Shown: positions 34,781 to 44,749 of the stretch, in pieces | Numbering within the stretch: the first letter of the stretch is position 1 | Layout of the letters: each line of letters opens with the position of its first letter | Origin: Cryptomeria japonica | Taxonomy: Eukaryota > Streptophyta > Pinopsida > Cupressales > Cupressaceae | Assembly (NCBI RefSeq): GCF_030272615.1 | Contig: NC_081413.1 | Span: 601,772,709-601,836,708 of the forward strand | Length of the DNA: 64,000 nt | Direction of reading: 5' to 3' | Made by a program: the position numbers and the translations under genes | The notes under the pieces: generated by a model | The model's database searches: none | What the model saw: only the letters and a program-made list of their open reading frames with translations | Told to the model about the DNA's origin: nothing

Positions 34781-36300
34781 TTGTTGTTTGCAGTCTAGGT
34801 TTTGTATCTAGTTTTTTTCGCTTTGTTGTTCCTAGTCTTTTGTTGTCCGTTCGGTTTATTGGCCTTCTTTCCAGTCTTTTGTATGTTGTTTCATTGTTGG
34901 TCTTGTTGTTCTCTGCTGAACTATCTTTTGCTCTTATGTTAAAGGTTTCGGGTCCTTAAAACTTGTTTTTCATATTAATCAAAACAATATATAGAGTTAC
35001 ATTATAATTAATAATTTAATGTTAAGCATAATGACTATTTGTTAAATGGTTATTGTTGAGTCACTAATTACTAACTCCTTGATTGTTAGCTACAACTTGT
35101 TTTCATTATTGTTGCACTTGTTTCCATTATTGTTGCAACTTGTTTCCATTGTTGCTACAACGTATTCCTGCTAACACAAAATGCCTATTTGTTGATGTTG
35201 CAATGCATTATCATACATAAAAATACATGTTTGTTGTCCAAATACTTGAACTTTGTTACATGACCTATGTCACAACATTTTTGAGTTCATGTTCGAGTTC
35301 AATAAATATAACCATTGATCTAGCCCTCCAATAGCCCCAACATGCAAATTGAGACCAATATGATCGCATACCTCTAGACTCTTTCATAATGATGAAACTA
35401 TATCACATTAAATTCATAGAGTTTTAAAATAATTTTTTTTTTCTTATGATACTAAAATACTTATCAATATATTACATTGTTTAAAATTAATTATTTAAAT
35501 AATTTTATTAAATATTTAAAAAATTAAAACCTAAGATTTAAAGATAAATAGTATCGAGGAGTCAAAAAAATTAAATGATGGAAGGGTTGTTAGAAACATG
35601 GTTGTCGTTGCACCAAAAGATCGACCTATTAATGCCTGATACAACCATGAGATTTAATGAATTTACAAGAGGTGGTTAAGCCATGTCGTAAACCAAAGCA
35701 CTGCGCTATGCAACACAAGGAGACCAAGGGTGTACACCTTTCAACAATCCCCCCAAATGCAAGTGAGGGGTTTGAACCTGTGACATAGGCTTTGATACCA
35801 CTTGTGAGAAACATGGTCATCGTTGCACCAAAAGATCGACTTGTTAATGCTCGATACAACTGCAAGATTTAATGAATCCACGGGTGGCGGTTAAGCCATG
35901 TCACAAACTTGAGCACTGTGCTACATAGCACAAGGAGACCAAGGGTGTACACCTTGCAACAAAGAGCACATCTTTCAACTCACAAGTTTGATAAGGCCCA
36001 CCATCCCAGGTAGTGATCTCTTATGCATAATTAATATTTTTGTAATTATTTGAGCTTAAGACTTGCAACAATCTTTTTAATATTAAATTGAAATATACTT
36101 GACTCGCTCTGGAAAAAAATATAGAAGTACAATTGTCTTCTCATTGTTAGAGTCACCAATGGACCGAACCCTCCAATATCACCTACAAAACCAAAAGATG
36201 CTTTCCACAAGAGAGAATCAAGAGAAAAATAATGTCAAGTTATGGGCACAATGGATTAGATTGAATTGGATACTACATCACAAATTGTACATATGATGTT
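34781..36300. other. LINE 3' UTR followed by AT-rich intergenic DNA
   Basis: The LINE tail runs to about 34986. Beyond it lies AT-rich sequence without a supportable gene, apart from the 216-bp tandem repeat at 35591-35985. At 35090-35165 a TTGTTTCCATT(A/G)TTG phrase repeats about four times. Confidence 0.5.
35591..35985 (-). repeat. Tandem duplication of a 216-bp retroelement-like unit
   Basis: The unit starting AGAAACATGG at 35591 recurs at 35807 with about 85-90 percent identity; the second copy is partial. On the minus strand it contains GTGGTATCAAAGCC and, 8 nt on, GGTTCAAACCCC, which look like PBS- or tRNA-derived boxes. It may be a SINE-like or LTR-derived repeat; the class is uncertain. 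Confidence 0.6.
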
Positions 36301-36820
36301 TTGCTTGTAAAGGCAAGGTTGATGGGTAGGACTAGACAAGATCATAACATGTTTCTTAATCCTAAACAATGAGACAACTAATGCAATAAATGTTAAATGA
36401 CCTAGGTATTGAGAATTAAATGACAAGATAAGATAAGATCACATGACACCTAAGAATTTTAGAAAAAATTCTAGGACCTAAATAAACTTAACATGTGAAT
36501 AGGACCTACTAGTGAACTAGTTAGGTAAAATACCTTATTCACACCAACACCCCCTTAAGTGTAACTTAGGAAATAGTATAAATATTCAAGTGGTGCATAG
36601 ATGATGATTATGGTTATTATTAGGGCTATCAACTACTAGGCCATGTTAGTTACCAATTTACAATAAAATCTCTCACAAATAGAGAAAGGAGAAAACTGAG
36701 TGGGACAAAACTACTTTGCAAAAAATAGGATAGATAAATATGCAAACAATCAAGTGATGAAAGAGTGATGAATGTAGGATCTGATGATACCCCCAAGGAC
36801 TACATTCATCTCAAATGTAC
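36300..36820 (-). mobile_element. Older diverged copy of the 36821-42123 family, left part
   Basis: The sequence TTATTCACACCAACACCCCCTTAAGTGTAACTTAGG (split near 36535-36570) and GGCCATGTTAG...AATCTCTCACAAA (36637-36680) parallels the LTR end, polypurine tract and 3' internal region of the young element at 37295-37460, but with many differences. The young copy is inserted in it. Confidence 0.65.
36816..36820. repeat. Target-site duplication, left (TGTAC)
   Basis: Matches 42124-42128 exactly. Confidence 0.85.
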
Positions 36821-37314
36821 TGTTGGATTTTGCCAAGATCAAGAAGTCATTGAAATGTACATGAAAGAGACATAATATGGGACAAGAATAAACTGTATTC
36901 TCATTAATAGAAAATGATCAACAATCAACTGGATTATCTTATTGCATACAATGTAGATGAGCCTGCTTATATAGGCAAGGCTAGGGATATGTATGAGCAC
37001 ACAAACATGACATGTGGCTCAATAAGAAACAAGGGTAGGTAGGAAATAGGTGTGGGTAGGTAGGAGAAATAATATAATATTCCACATGAGGTGGATCACC
37101 CACTGAAGGTGGAATTATCACTCCACAATAAGTGGATATGATAGTGTAATAACAAGATCAACACCATAAGAGGTGGAATTTCTCCTACACACACTATCCC
37201 AATGTGGCACAAACACCCAAGTGTCTCATATCCAAACTACTATGAAATGCATTATCCTAAGTAAACTTAAGTAAGTGTAATAATATCCATGATGAATAAT
37301 TATTTACACCAACA
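36821..37314 (-). repeat. 3' LTR (left) of the young Copia-like element
   Basis: On the minus strand it reads TGTTGGTGTAAATAATTATT to AATCCAACA. A TATA box (TATATAA on minus) lies near 36967-36975. No difference from 41630-42123 was found by eye. Confidence 0.95.
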
Positions 37315-37323
37315 CCCCCCCTT
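37315..37323 (-). promoter_or_regulatory. Polypurine tract AAGGGGGGG
   Basis: Lies on the minus strand directly before the left LTR, as needed for plus-strand cDNA priming. Confidence 0.85.
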
Positions 37324-37537
37324 AAGTGCAACTTAGGGGAATGCACTTAAGTCTACAATGCAACTAAGCAATGCAAGATGGGTCCCGGCTACGAGGCCAT
37401 GTTAGGTACCCATGAACAAATGCAAATGCATGCAAACCAATGCAATGAAATCTCTCACAAAGTGGGGAAAGAGAGAAAAACCCAATGGGAAAAAACCCTC
37501 CCCCAAAAAAAGAGATGAAAGCTATACAAGAGAACTC

Positions 37538-39868
37538 TCAAAGAAGTATGTGAGGAACAAAACCCCATGTGAGGAAAATGTCCCCCCCATATGAGAGAAG
37601 AAGAGAAGTCAAACTGTGATCATCCCTCAATGAAGAATCTGCACCAAAGATAGAAGCTCGATGTATGAAGAAACTGCTCCACGAACGTCGAACAACATTC
37701 CTCCCCTTAGGAAGAAACAAAACCAAAGGTGTATCCATGAAGTCTCCCCAATCATGAAGGGAAGATGTATGAAGAAAACTCATGATGAAAGGAATCTCTG
37801 AAAACTGCTCAAGTGTCCCCACGGCGATGGTGAAAGATACCCTTTCCAAAGATGGTGAACTGCTCCACGCTGCTGAAAAAGGAACTCCAACATCTAGTGA
37901 AGATGGATGTAGAACAATATCCAAAGACTCATGTGTCTCCTCAAAGAATAAAGAGACCTCCTCCAACTGCTGTACATAAGTATCCACAATCATGTCAACC
38001 TCGAAAGAATGATCATGTAGAGAATGAACAAGAGGGTCAGAGTGTGCCCTCGCAACAATCGAAGAAGGATCATCTTCATCAAAGAGAAGATGTATGTCAT
38101 CAATGATGTCTCCCAAATCTGCAATGTAGGATTCCACAAACAAACCTGCAATATCTGTCATGTAATCATCCCATGAATCTGAAGCTGGAAGACAAGATAT
38201 ATCCTGCTGCACTGAATCACATGTAGGCAAAACTGTCGCACTATCTGCATCATCAGGTGCAATAGGTGATGTGATATCAATATGAGAAGATGAAATACAA
38301 GACTCAAGAACTGGGTTACATGTGAGAATCCCCAAATTCAAGTGTCCAAAGTTCTCCTCAAAATCTGAATCATCACAATAAGTGTGATCAACATGTGTAG
38401 AATCATCAAATGTGAAATCATCATCATCAACAAAATCTAAAAAGGAGTATAACCGAGATGCATGATCAACCACCCCAGTTGCAATGATAGCTCTAGTCTC
38501 CATGTCTCTAATAAAAACTGAGTCAGGTGTGAACTCCACAACTTTCTTAGTTGCGCCATGTGTGATTTGATAGATAGAAAGGAGATTGTTTGTCAAGTGG
38601 GGTACACACAACACATCATTGAAGGAGTTATCCCCAATGTCAATAGATCCTTTCCCAATCACATCCATGTATGTATGATTGCCCATCAAAATCTGTGGCA
38701 TGGTGCAAGGCTCAAATGTAGAGAACATAGATTGTGAAGATGCCATATGATGAGAAGCCCCTGAATCTAGAAGCCATCTCTCTGAAGTATGATTTGTTGT
38801 AGCACATAGAGCTTGTCCTTTTCTTGTTCCAAAAGAGTGAGTCTTTCCACTTGTAGAAGCCATGAATGCTTGCCCTTTTCCTTTTGAATGTGAGGAAGTG
38901 GAAGTTGATGAATCATCCTTCTTGTAGACTTTAGGCAAATCAATGTTATGCTTTTTGATGATATGTGTGAGCTCATCAATCTTCTTAGTATGGCAACGAT
39001 GTTCCTCATGACCAATCTTTTTACAATAAGCACAAGTAGGTCTCTCTCTCTTTGGTGAATTATCTTTCTTGGAAGAAGATGAATCTCCTTGTTGTGGAGA
39101 AGATGATGCTTTATCCTTAGGCTTTGATTGCCATTTCTTCTTGTTTGAGTTGTCCTTTCCTTGATTTCCTTTGTTTCCTTGATTTGCCACCAATGCTTGA
39201 GACTTAGAAGAAGCCTTAAGAATGCCCATGCTTATCAACTTAGTTTGTTCCATCATCAACATTTCATTGAAAGCATCAAATGTAGGCATTTTGTAGCTTG
39301 AACCCATTGTCATCCTATGAGTTTGGAAACTAGAAACAAATGCTGCATATTCTTGTGGAAGCTTGCCTATCAAGTTGAATATCAATTGAGTATCCTTTTT
39401 ATCAATGCCACAATCTTTGAGTTGTGCCCTCAACTCATTTGCCTTAGTGACATAATCTTGTATAGTATCAAAGTTCTTGGGATCTAACATGGTGAGATCA
39501 CTATCAATTTGATATCCCCTAATCTCATCAACTTGACCATACAAGTCTTGAAACTTTTGCCAAGCATCCTTGATTAGAGTGCATTTCTCAATATGAAAAA
39601 TGAGATCCTTTGATACATACTTTCTTAAGGTACCAATTGCCATGATATTTTTAGTGAGCCAATCTAAGTGACCAACTGGATCAGCCTTAGGATCAGCTGG
39701 AGCAACAATAGTTCCATCAATGTAATGAGTGAGTCCTTTTTCCATAAGTTTACTCCATGCATCAATTTTCCAAGTAGCATAATTATGTGGAGTTAAGAGA
39801 GGAAACTTAGTAGAACCCATAGCAGCAAAAAAGGAAAGAACACAAGAACACAAAAGCACAAGAGACAC
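37538..39868 (-). CDS. Gag-protease polyprotein with an acidic tail replacing pol
   Basis: This is an uninterrupted 776-codon ORF. Met-17 (39820, MGSTKFPLLTPHNYATWK) is the likelier start, since it begins the conserved gag. Gag includes a DUF4219/UBN2-like capsid region (PHNYATWKIDAWSKLM, AWQKFQDLYG, LIGKLPQEYAAFVSSF) and a CCHC knuckle CAYCKKIGHEEHRC at 279-292. Protease has WLLDSGASHHMA (DSG at 368-370) and runs to about 460. A trace of the pre-integrase motif (ENFGHLNLG) follows. Beyond it, about 270 residues are rich in Asp, Ser and His (FVDDDDFTFDDSTHVD), with no integrase, RT or RNase H motif. Gag would form particles, and mobility needs enzymes in trans. It resembles the TR-GAG class described for plants. 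Confidence 0.9.
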   Translation of the reverse strand: MSLVLLCSCVLSFFAAMGSTKFPLLTPHNYATWKIDAWSKLMEKGLTHYIDGTIVAPADPKADPVGHLDWLTKNIMAIGTLRKYVSKDLIFHIEKCTLIKDAWQKFQDLYGQVDEIRGYQIDSDLTMLDPKNFDTIQDYVTKANELRAQLKDCGIDKKDTQLIFNLIGKLPQEYAAFVSSFQTHRMTMGSSYKMPTFDAFNEMLMMEQTKLISMGILKASSKSQALVANQGNKGNQGKDNSNKKKWQSKPKDKASSSPQQGDSSSSKKDNSPKRERPTCAYCKKIGHEEHRCHTKKIDELTHIIKKHNIDLPKVYKKDDSSTSTSSHSKGKGQAFMASTSGKTHSFGTRKGQALCATTNHTSERWLLDSGASHHMASSQSMFSTFEPCTMPQILMGNHTYMDVIGKGSIDIGDNSFNDVLCVPHLTNNLLSIYQITHGATKKVVEFTPDSVFIRDMETRAIIATGVVDHASRLYSFLDFVDDDDFTFDDSTHVDHTYCDDSDFEENFGHLNLGILTCNPVLESCISSSHIDITSPIAPDDADSATVLPTCDSVQQDISCLPASDSWDDYMTDIAGLFVESYIADLGDIIDDIHLLFDEDDPSSIVARAHSDPLVHSLHDHSFEVDMIVDTYVQQLEEVSLFFEETHESLDIVLHPSSLDVGVPFSAAWSSSPSLERVSFTIAVGTLEQFSEIPFIMSFLHTSSLHDWGDFMDTPLVLFLPKGRNVVRRSWSSFFIHRASIFGADSSLRDDHSLTSLLLSYGGDIFLTWGFVPHILL

Positions 39869-41617
39869 CCCCCAAATTCAATCAATCAAAGTACCCCCCC
39901 AAAAGTGATGATTTTGGCACTTTATACTTAGTGCGATTACAATGAGCCACTTGCAAAACAAGGCAAAGTGGACTTCTGATGCAAATTTTACAACTTCTCA
40001 AATGAGATACAAGAGACTTCAATCAATAGTGCAATGAATCTAACTGAGATTCAAACAAATATGCAAGTACCAAGAGAGCCAAAAATGGCCTAAATCTGAA
40101 AGTACAATTTCTACTTACAATGACATCAATCTGATAGCATCATGTGAAAGTAGATGAAAAAATATGCACTTTCAAAAAAAACGGCACCTGAAAAGGAGGT
40201 CGGATGACCCCAAACGAAGCCTCTGAAGTTGCAAAAACTGGGATTACTCAGGGACAGTCACCAAAAACTGCATTTTTTGAAAAATCCGTGCATCAAAATC
40301 AAAAAATTCTTTCACCACTGTGGAGAGCACGAAATTCTAGCCCATTTCAAAAAAAATTGCACCCAAAAAGGAGCAAAAATGAGCAAGTTATGGCCATTTG
40401 AAGTTGAACTGCAAAATCAAAAATGCAAATGAGAGGGGGTCAAAAAATTTTCAAACCCTGCTGATGTGGCGCTGACGTCAGCAAAACACTAGGTTAAATT
40501 TGACGGCCGTATGACCGTCGCCAAAACTTCGCTGCCTGGCTGACTGGGCGTCCGTACCGTACGGACAGACTGCGTGGCCAGCTGACTGTACAGTCCGTAC
40601 TGTACGGAAGATGATGTGGCAGGCGATGACTGGGCGTACGGTTTTCTGACTCTGCGTACGGAAATCGACGTGTCTATACGGATGTGTTATCCACGGGCCA
40701 GTGGCCGCCTGCCACGTGGCGGGCGTGGTCCACCGGTCTTCGTTGACTGGTCACCGGCGGGAGGCGGCGAGAACGAGCGGCGAGGCGGGCACGGCTGAGC
40801 GGTGCCGGAGGCCGGAAGTCTGCACACGGGGGTTGCCGGAGCCGAGAGTGGGTGCTGTGGAGGTGTCGCTCGGACAGGCGCGGCGTGGACGGCGCTGCGT
40901 GGGCGGTCTTCGGCGGAGCGGAGCGTCGGGGGAGCTACGTGCTGTAGGAGGCGCTCACGGGTGTTGCTCGGGAGGAAGCTGCGGCCGAGCGTTGGAGATG
41001 GCGCCGCTAGTGGCGGCAACGCAGGAAATAGCACAGCGCCGGGAGGAGATAGCGGGCGAGCGGATGCGGCTCTCGGAGCGGAGCAGGCAGAGGGAGCGGC
41101 GCCGGAGGCCGCGCTGGAGACCTGGGGGTGGCGCCGGGAGCAGAGCCCGAAGCAGAGGGTGTACGAACGCGCAGGCGGCGGGTACAATGCCTGCAAAAAG
41201 TACCTGCAACCTGCAATTCGAGCGGCACGGGGGTACGGGGGTCTGCGGACCCCCAAACCCAAAATTTTGATTTTTTTTTTTGCTTTCTTTTTCAATTTTT
41301 TTTGATTTTTTTTTTTCGAATTTTTTTCAATTTTTTTTTTTGATTTTTCAAATTTCGAAAACAATTTTTCTGAATTTTTTTTTTTTTGAAAAATATATAT
41401 ATAATTCGAAAATTCCGTACGAATAGCAAAATTGGGGAAAAAAATTTTCCTCACCAAAATAGGCCAACTTTATAACCAAAATTCATGGAAATGGCCTTCC
41501 GGACGCAATGGAGAGGTCGGATCTGGTCTAGGACGCTTCCAAATGACGATGCTCCTCAGATCTGCCTCTCGACGTCACAATAATGCCTTTTCAAGACGAA
41601 TCAATGAGACTCCAATA
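39869..41617 (-). other. Long leader of the young element with a GC-rich core and A/T runs
   Basis: Between PBS and gag, read on minus: A-rich runs (41400-41265), a GC-rich, CpG-rich block (41260-40680), a cluster of GTACGG motifs (40690-40500), then ordinary AT-rich DNA. Overlapping open frames in several phases across the GC block follow from the lack of stop codons in GC-rich DNA; none shows a known motif, so I call no gene. Confidence 0.7.
40550..40680. repeat. Cluster of palindromic GTACGG motifs
   Basis: GTCCGTACCGTACGGAC at 40550-40566 and GTCCGTACTGTACGGA at 40593-40608 are near-perfect inverted repeats, followed by GCGTACGG at about 40633, GCGTACGG at about 40654 and ATACGG near 40677. 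They sit at the edge of the GC-rich leader. Confidence 0.75.
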
Positions 41618-41629
41618 GCTCTGATACCA
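41618..41629 (-). promoter_or_regulatory. Primer-binding site TGGTATCAGAGC
   Basis: It adjoins the 5' LTR on the minus strand and is the standard Copia PBS complementary to initiator Met tRNA. Confidence 0.92.
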
Positions 41630-42123
41630 TGTTGGATTTTGCCAAGATCAAGAAGTCATTGAAATGTACATGAAAGAGACATAATATGGGACAAGAATAA
41701 ACTGTATTCTCATTAATAGAAAATGATCAACAATCAACTGGATTATCTTATTGCATACAATGTAGATGAGCCTGCTTATATAGGCAAGGCTAGGGATATG
41801 TATGAGCACACAAACATGACATGTGGCTCAATAAGAAACAAGGGTAGGTAGGAAATAGGTGTGGGTAGGTAGGAGAAATAATATAATATTCCACATGAGG
41901 TGGATCACCCACTGAAGGTGGAATTATCACTCCACAATAAGTGGATATGATAGTGTAATAACAAGATCAACACCATAAGAGGTGGAATTTCTCCTACACA
42001 CACTATCCCAATGTGGCACAAACACCCAAGTGTCTCATATCCAAACTACTATGAAATGCATTATCCTAAGTAAACTTAAGTAAGTGTAATAATATCCATG
42101 ATGAATAATTATTTACACCAACA
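41630..42123 (-). repeat. 5' LTR (right) of the young Copia-like element
   Basis: Identical by eye to 36821-37314. On the minus strand it holds the promoter, with a TATATAA box near 41776-41784. Confidence 0.95.
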
Positions 42124-42128
42124 TGTAC
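42124..42128. repeat. Target-site duplication, right (TGTAC)
   Basis: Matches 36816-36820 exactly. Confidence 0.85.
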
Positions 42129-42815
42129 AACCAATTGTTCATCCATAGGAAGGAAAGAGAGAGACTATGTAGCCCTCCCATAATGTATAATGTCCTACAA
42201 AAATGGTAAATGTTTGAAGACAAAACATTATTCAATGCCTCCAAATAACATTTCTCCCTTTAGGAAGAAGATAGAACAAGTACAAATACACGAATTCTTA
42301 CCATTTTGGATAGGAATGGGTATGGAGAAGAATCCAAATGTATGATGATTGTGTCTATGAAATATGTTCATGCATTGCCATGTCCTTGGAAGATGATGAT
42401 GCCACAATCCAATTAGTTACATGTGCCAAATCAAAACAAAAGATGACAAATTAGGATTATGTGTTAATTGATGTTGAATTAGACCCAAAGACAAATATTA
42501 TGTGGTAATTGTTGTGCCATGACTATCATCAAATAGGAGGGTGCATCCCCTTAAATTGGATGCATCCCCTTAAATTGGTCTTCCAAATTTAAAATTAGGA
42601 CTCCACGAACAAGTTTGGAATACATGTCAAGTAATCATCCCACAAAGATTTATTTGAAATAATTTGATTTATTTGCTACAAAGAATCACTAGAAGCTCTT
42701 ATAAATCAACAATAGAAGATGGATATATGAGATCTCAATTGTTGAAGTGGGAGTTGCAAGAGAGGTCTCTTGATCATCAAGATGCTCAAGTGTTGCATCA
42801 TATTTAAGCCTCTCT
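42129..42815 (-). mobile_element. Older diverged copy of the same family, right part
   Basis: CAACATTTCTCCCTTTAGGAAGAA-type sequence (near 42245-42270) parallels ACAACATTCCTCCCCTTAGGAAGAA at 37690-37715 in the young element. It continues the element seen at 36300-36820 once the young insertion is removed. No open frame survives. Confidence 0.55.
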
Positions 42816-42819
42816 AACA

Positions 42820-43105
42820 TATCATCATCAAAGGGTAGTGTTGATGAGGAAGTTTGCTCTTTCTAACAATGCAGGATAAAATATACCAAGAATATCTTAT
42901 CCTCCCTTGAATAAGGAATCCCATATGGTATTTGATTGATAAAATGAGATGACTTTGAAAGGTTTTGGATGTTAGGTTTTGACTGTACTTGGATAAACTC
43001 AGTGAAGATGTGATTTGTTGGTAATCACAAAGGGACAAGTACGCATCTAACAAGTTGATTTGCATCTAATATGGAAATCTAGTTGATGGTTTCTTCTCAA
43101 ACTGG
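42820..43105. repeat. Diverged direct repeat, copy A (pairs with 49655-49925)
   Basis: The stretch with TGATGAGGAA, then CACTTGGATAAACTCAGTGAA-like and GGTAATCACAAA(G/T)GGAC phrases, ending TTTCTTCTCA(A/G)ACTGGTTA, is shared with copy B at roughly 75-80 percent. The pair could be remains of LTRs of an old 7-kb element, or two dispersed repeat copies. Confidence 0.6.
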
Positions 43106-44749
43106 TTAAAATAAAATTCAAAAGATATGTTCAAAGAATCTAATCCAACACCTATAGACAATGACAATAATGGTTGATGTAGTAGATAGATAAATTTTAT
43201 AAATTGATTTTTGCTTGACTGAATTTCTCACAATACCACATAAATACTGCAATCTTCAAAGAAAATGAAAAAAATTCAGACTGTAAATATACATCCAAGT
43301 ACCCAATTTTGGTGCAGCTTAAATAAACCTTAACAATTAAACTAACAACAATGATGGGTTTAGAATAACCATATACTATAACTTACAATCAACAACTTAG
43401 AAATGTTATGAACTAGAAATCCATCAAATATCATCACATTTCACCTTCAAAATCTTTGAACTTTAACTAATATTGAAGAAATGAACCATGAAAACAAGAG
43501 AAGACAACTAGTAAAACACCAAACTTCAATGCTTTATTCATTGCTTCAAATGTCAGTACAACAATTCATTGTTTAGCAAAAACTAACCTACTCCAATTCT
43601 ACTAACTATTTCTACTTATTGGCTATTACCTTTATAATGAGAGAGGCTTTGACCTTTTATAGATAATACATTTTGGATCAATGGCCAGGATCAAATCCTT
43701 TCAATGGTCCGTATTTGCCTTCTATAATCCCTAACAACTCTTACTTAATGATTTTAACCACTTTTTAACTACTCCCACTACAAGATGAAATTTTACACGT
43801 TTTGGATGAAAAAAAGACAAAATCACAATTTTTTGTCACAAAAGGTTGAAATATCTAGTTGGATAAATAATTATCTTTTGGATTTTATTATATTATATTA
43901 ATTTTAGTAAAAAAGTTATTACTTTTACAATAAATTAATTCCAATTTACAATATTTAATCATTTCCATTTCGTATCCAACTATCCTTTTTCTATTTTCAT
44001 ATGTTTCCTGTAGGATATTTTTAGTAATCAGTCACTATTTTCCAGTTTTTTGGAAATGACATAATCTGGATTACTGCACTGTGAGAATAGTCTTTAATCT
44101 CCATACTTGATCTTCAGCTCTACAACACGTTCTTCATTAGGACATGTTTGTTAATATTTCTAGATTTTACATAATACTTCGAAAAGCCATTTCTAGAGCA
44201 TGTTACTCTTGATATTTTTAGAAAGACATCATCTTTAGAATTTTGATCTTGTGTTTCTCCATTTCATCTTAATAATCATGTGGCACATTGGGAAACAACA
44301 TCTTGAATTCCTTAAATCATTAGCCCCTTCGAATGATTCTTCACCATGTAACTCTTCTGCAAACTGATGTTCAGTTTAATCACATCTTCATCTTTTTCTC
44401 TAGATCATTCATCTTCTAGCGTCTTTGCAGTGTCATTAATCTGCAAGGACAAATAACTCTTATCACTATTATGTACCCTAGGATTTATAAGGTAAGTATT
44501 CCTAATGTTGTCATATAAAAATATCATGATAAACAACATGGCAACACTACGAGGATCATAATCAATATCAACATCTCAAGATAATTTTTACTTAGTCATC
44601 AATCACCTTCCTTACATGCATTCCACTTGGGCACACATCATGAGATTCCACTACTCGGTCTTTACTCATTGAAGGATTTTTCTTCACTATTATGGAAACT
44701 TGGTCAATGGATTTCCTTTAAGAACCCTAACTTGCATTCATAGATTGGG

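Larger units (their letters stand above)
32065..34990 (+). mobile_element. 5'-truncated LINE with an extra ORF downstream of RNase H
   Basis: It begins in the C-terminal part of ORF2 (zf-RVT end plus RNase H, 32065-32841). After 25 nt it continues into a long uninterrupted second ORF (32867-34780). The 3' UTR is T-rich and ends GGGTCCTTAAAACTTG...ATTAATCAAAACAA at about 34986. The 5' truncation fits target-primed reverse transcription. I could not find a target-site duplication by eye. The open frames suggest a recent insertion. Confidence 0.7.
36821..42123 (-). mobile_element. Young non-autonomous Copia-like retrotransposon (gag-protease only)
   Basis: Two 494-bp LTRs (36821-37314 and 41630-42123) look identical base for base. 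They are flanked by an exact 5-bp duplication TGTAC (36816-36820 and 42124-42128). Orientation is minus: the PBS lies beside the right LTR and the polypurine tract beside the left LTR. The interior holds a single intact ORF (39868-37538) with gag and protease but no integrase, RT or RNase H, plus a 1.7-kb leader with a GC-rich core. LTR identity means very recent insertion, presumably with enzymes supplied by another Copia element. Confidence 0.93.

Noticed and set aside
35700-35800. Possible tRNA gene
   Set aside because: A box-B-like GGTTCAAACCCC is present but no cloverleaf or acceptor stem can be drawn.
40687-41457. GC-rich open frames of 60-256 codons on both strands
   Set aside because: Overlapping frames in several phases with Ala/Pro/Arg/Gly bias and no motif follow from scarce stop codons in the GC-rich leader of the young element.
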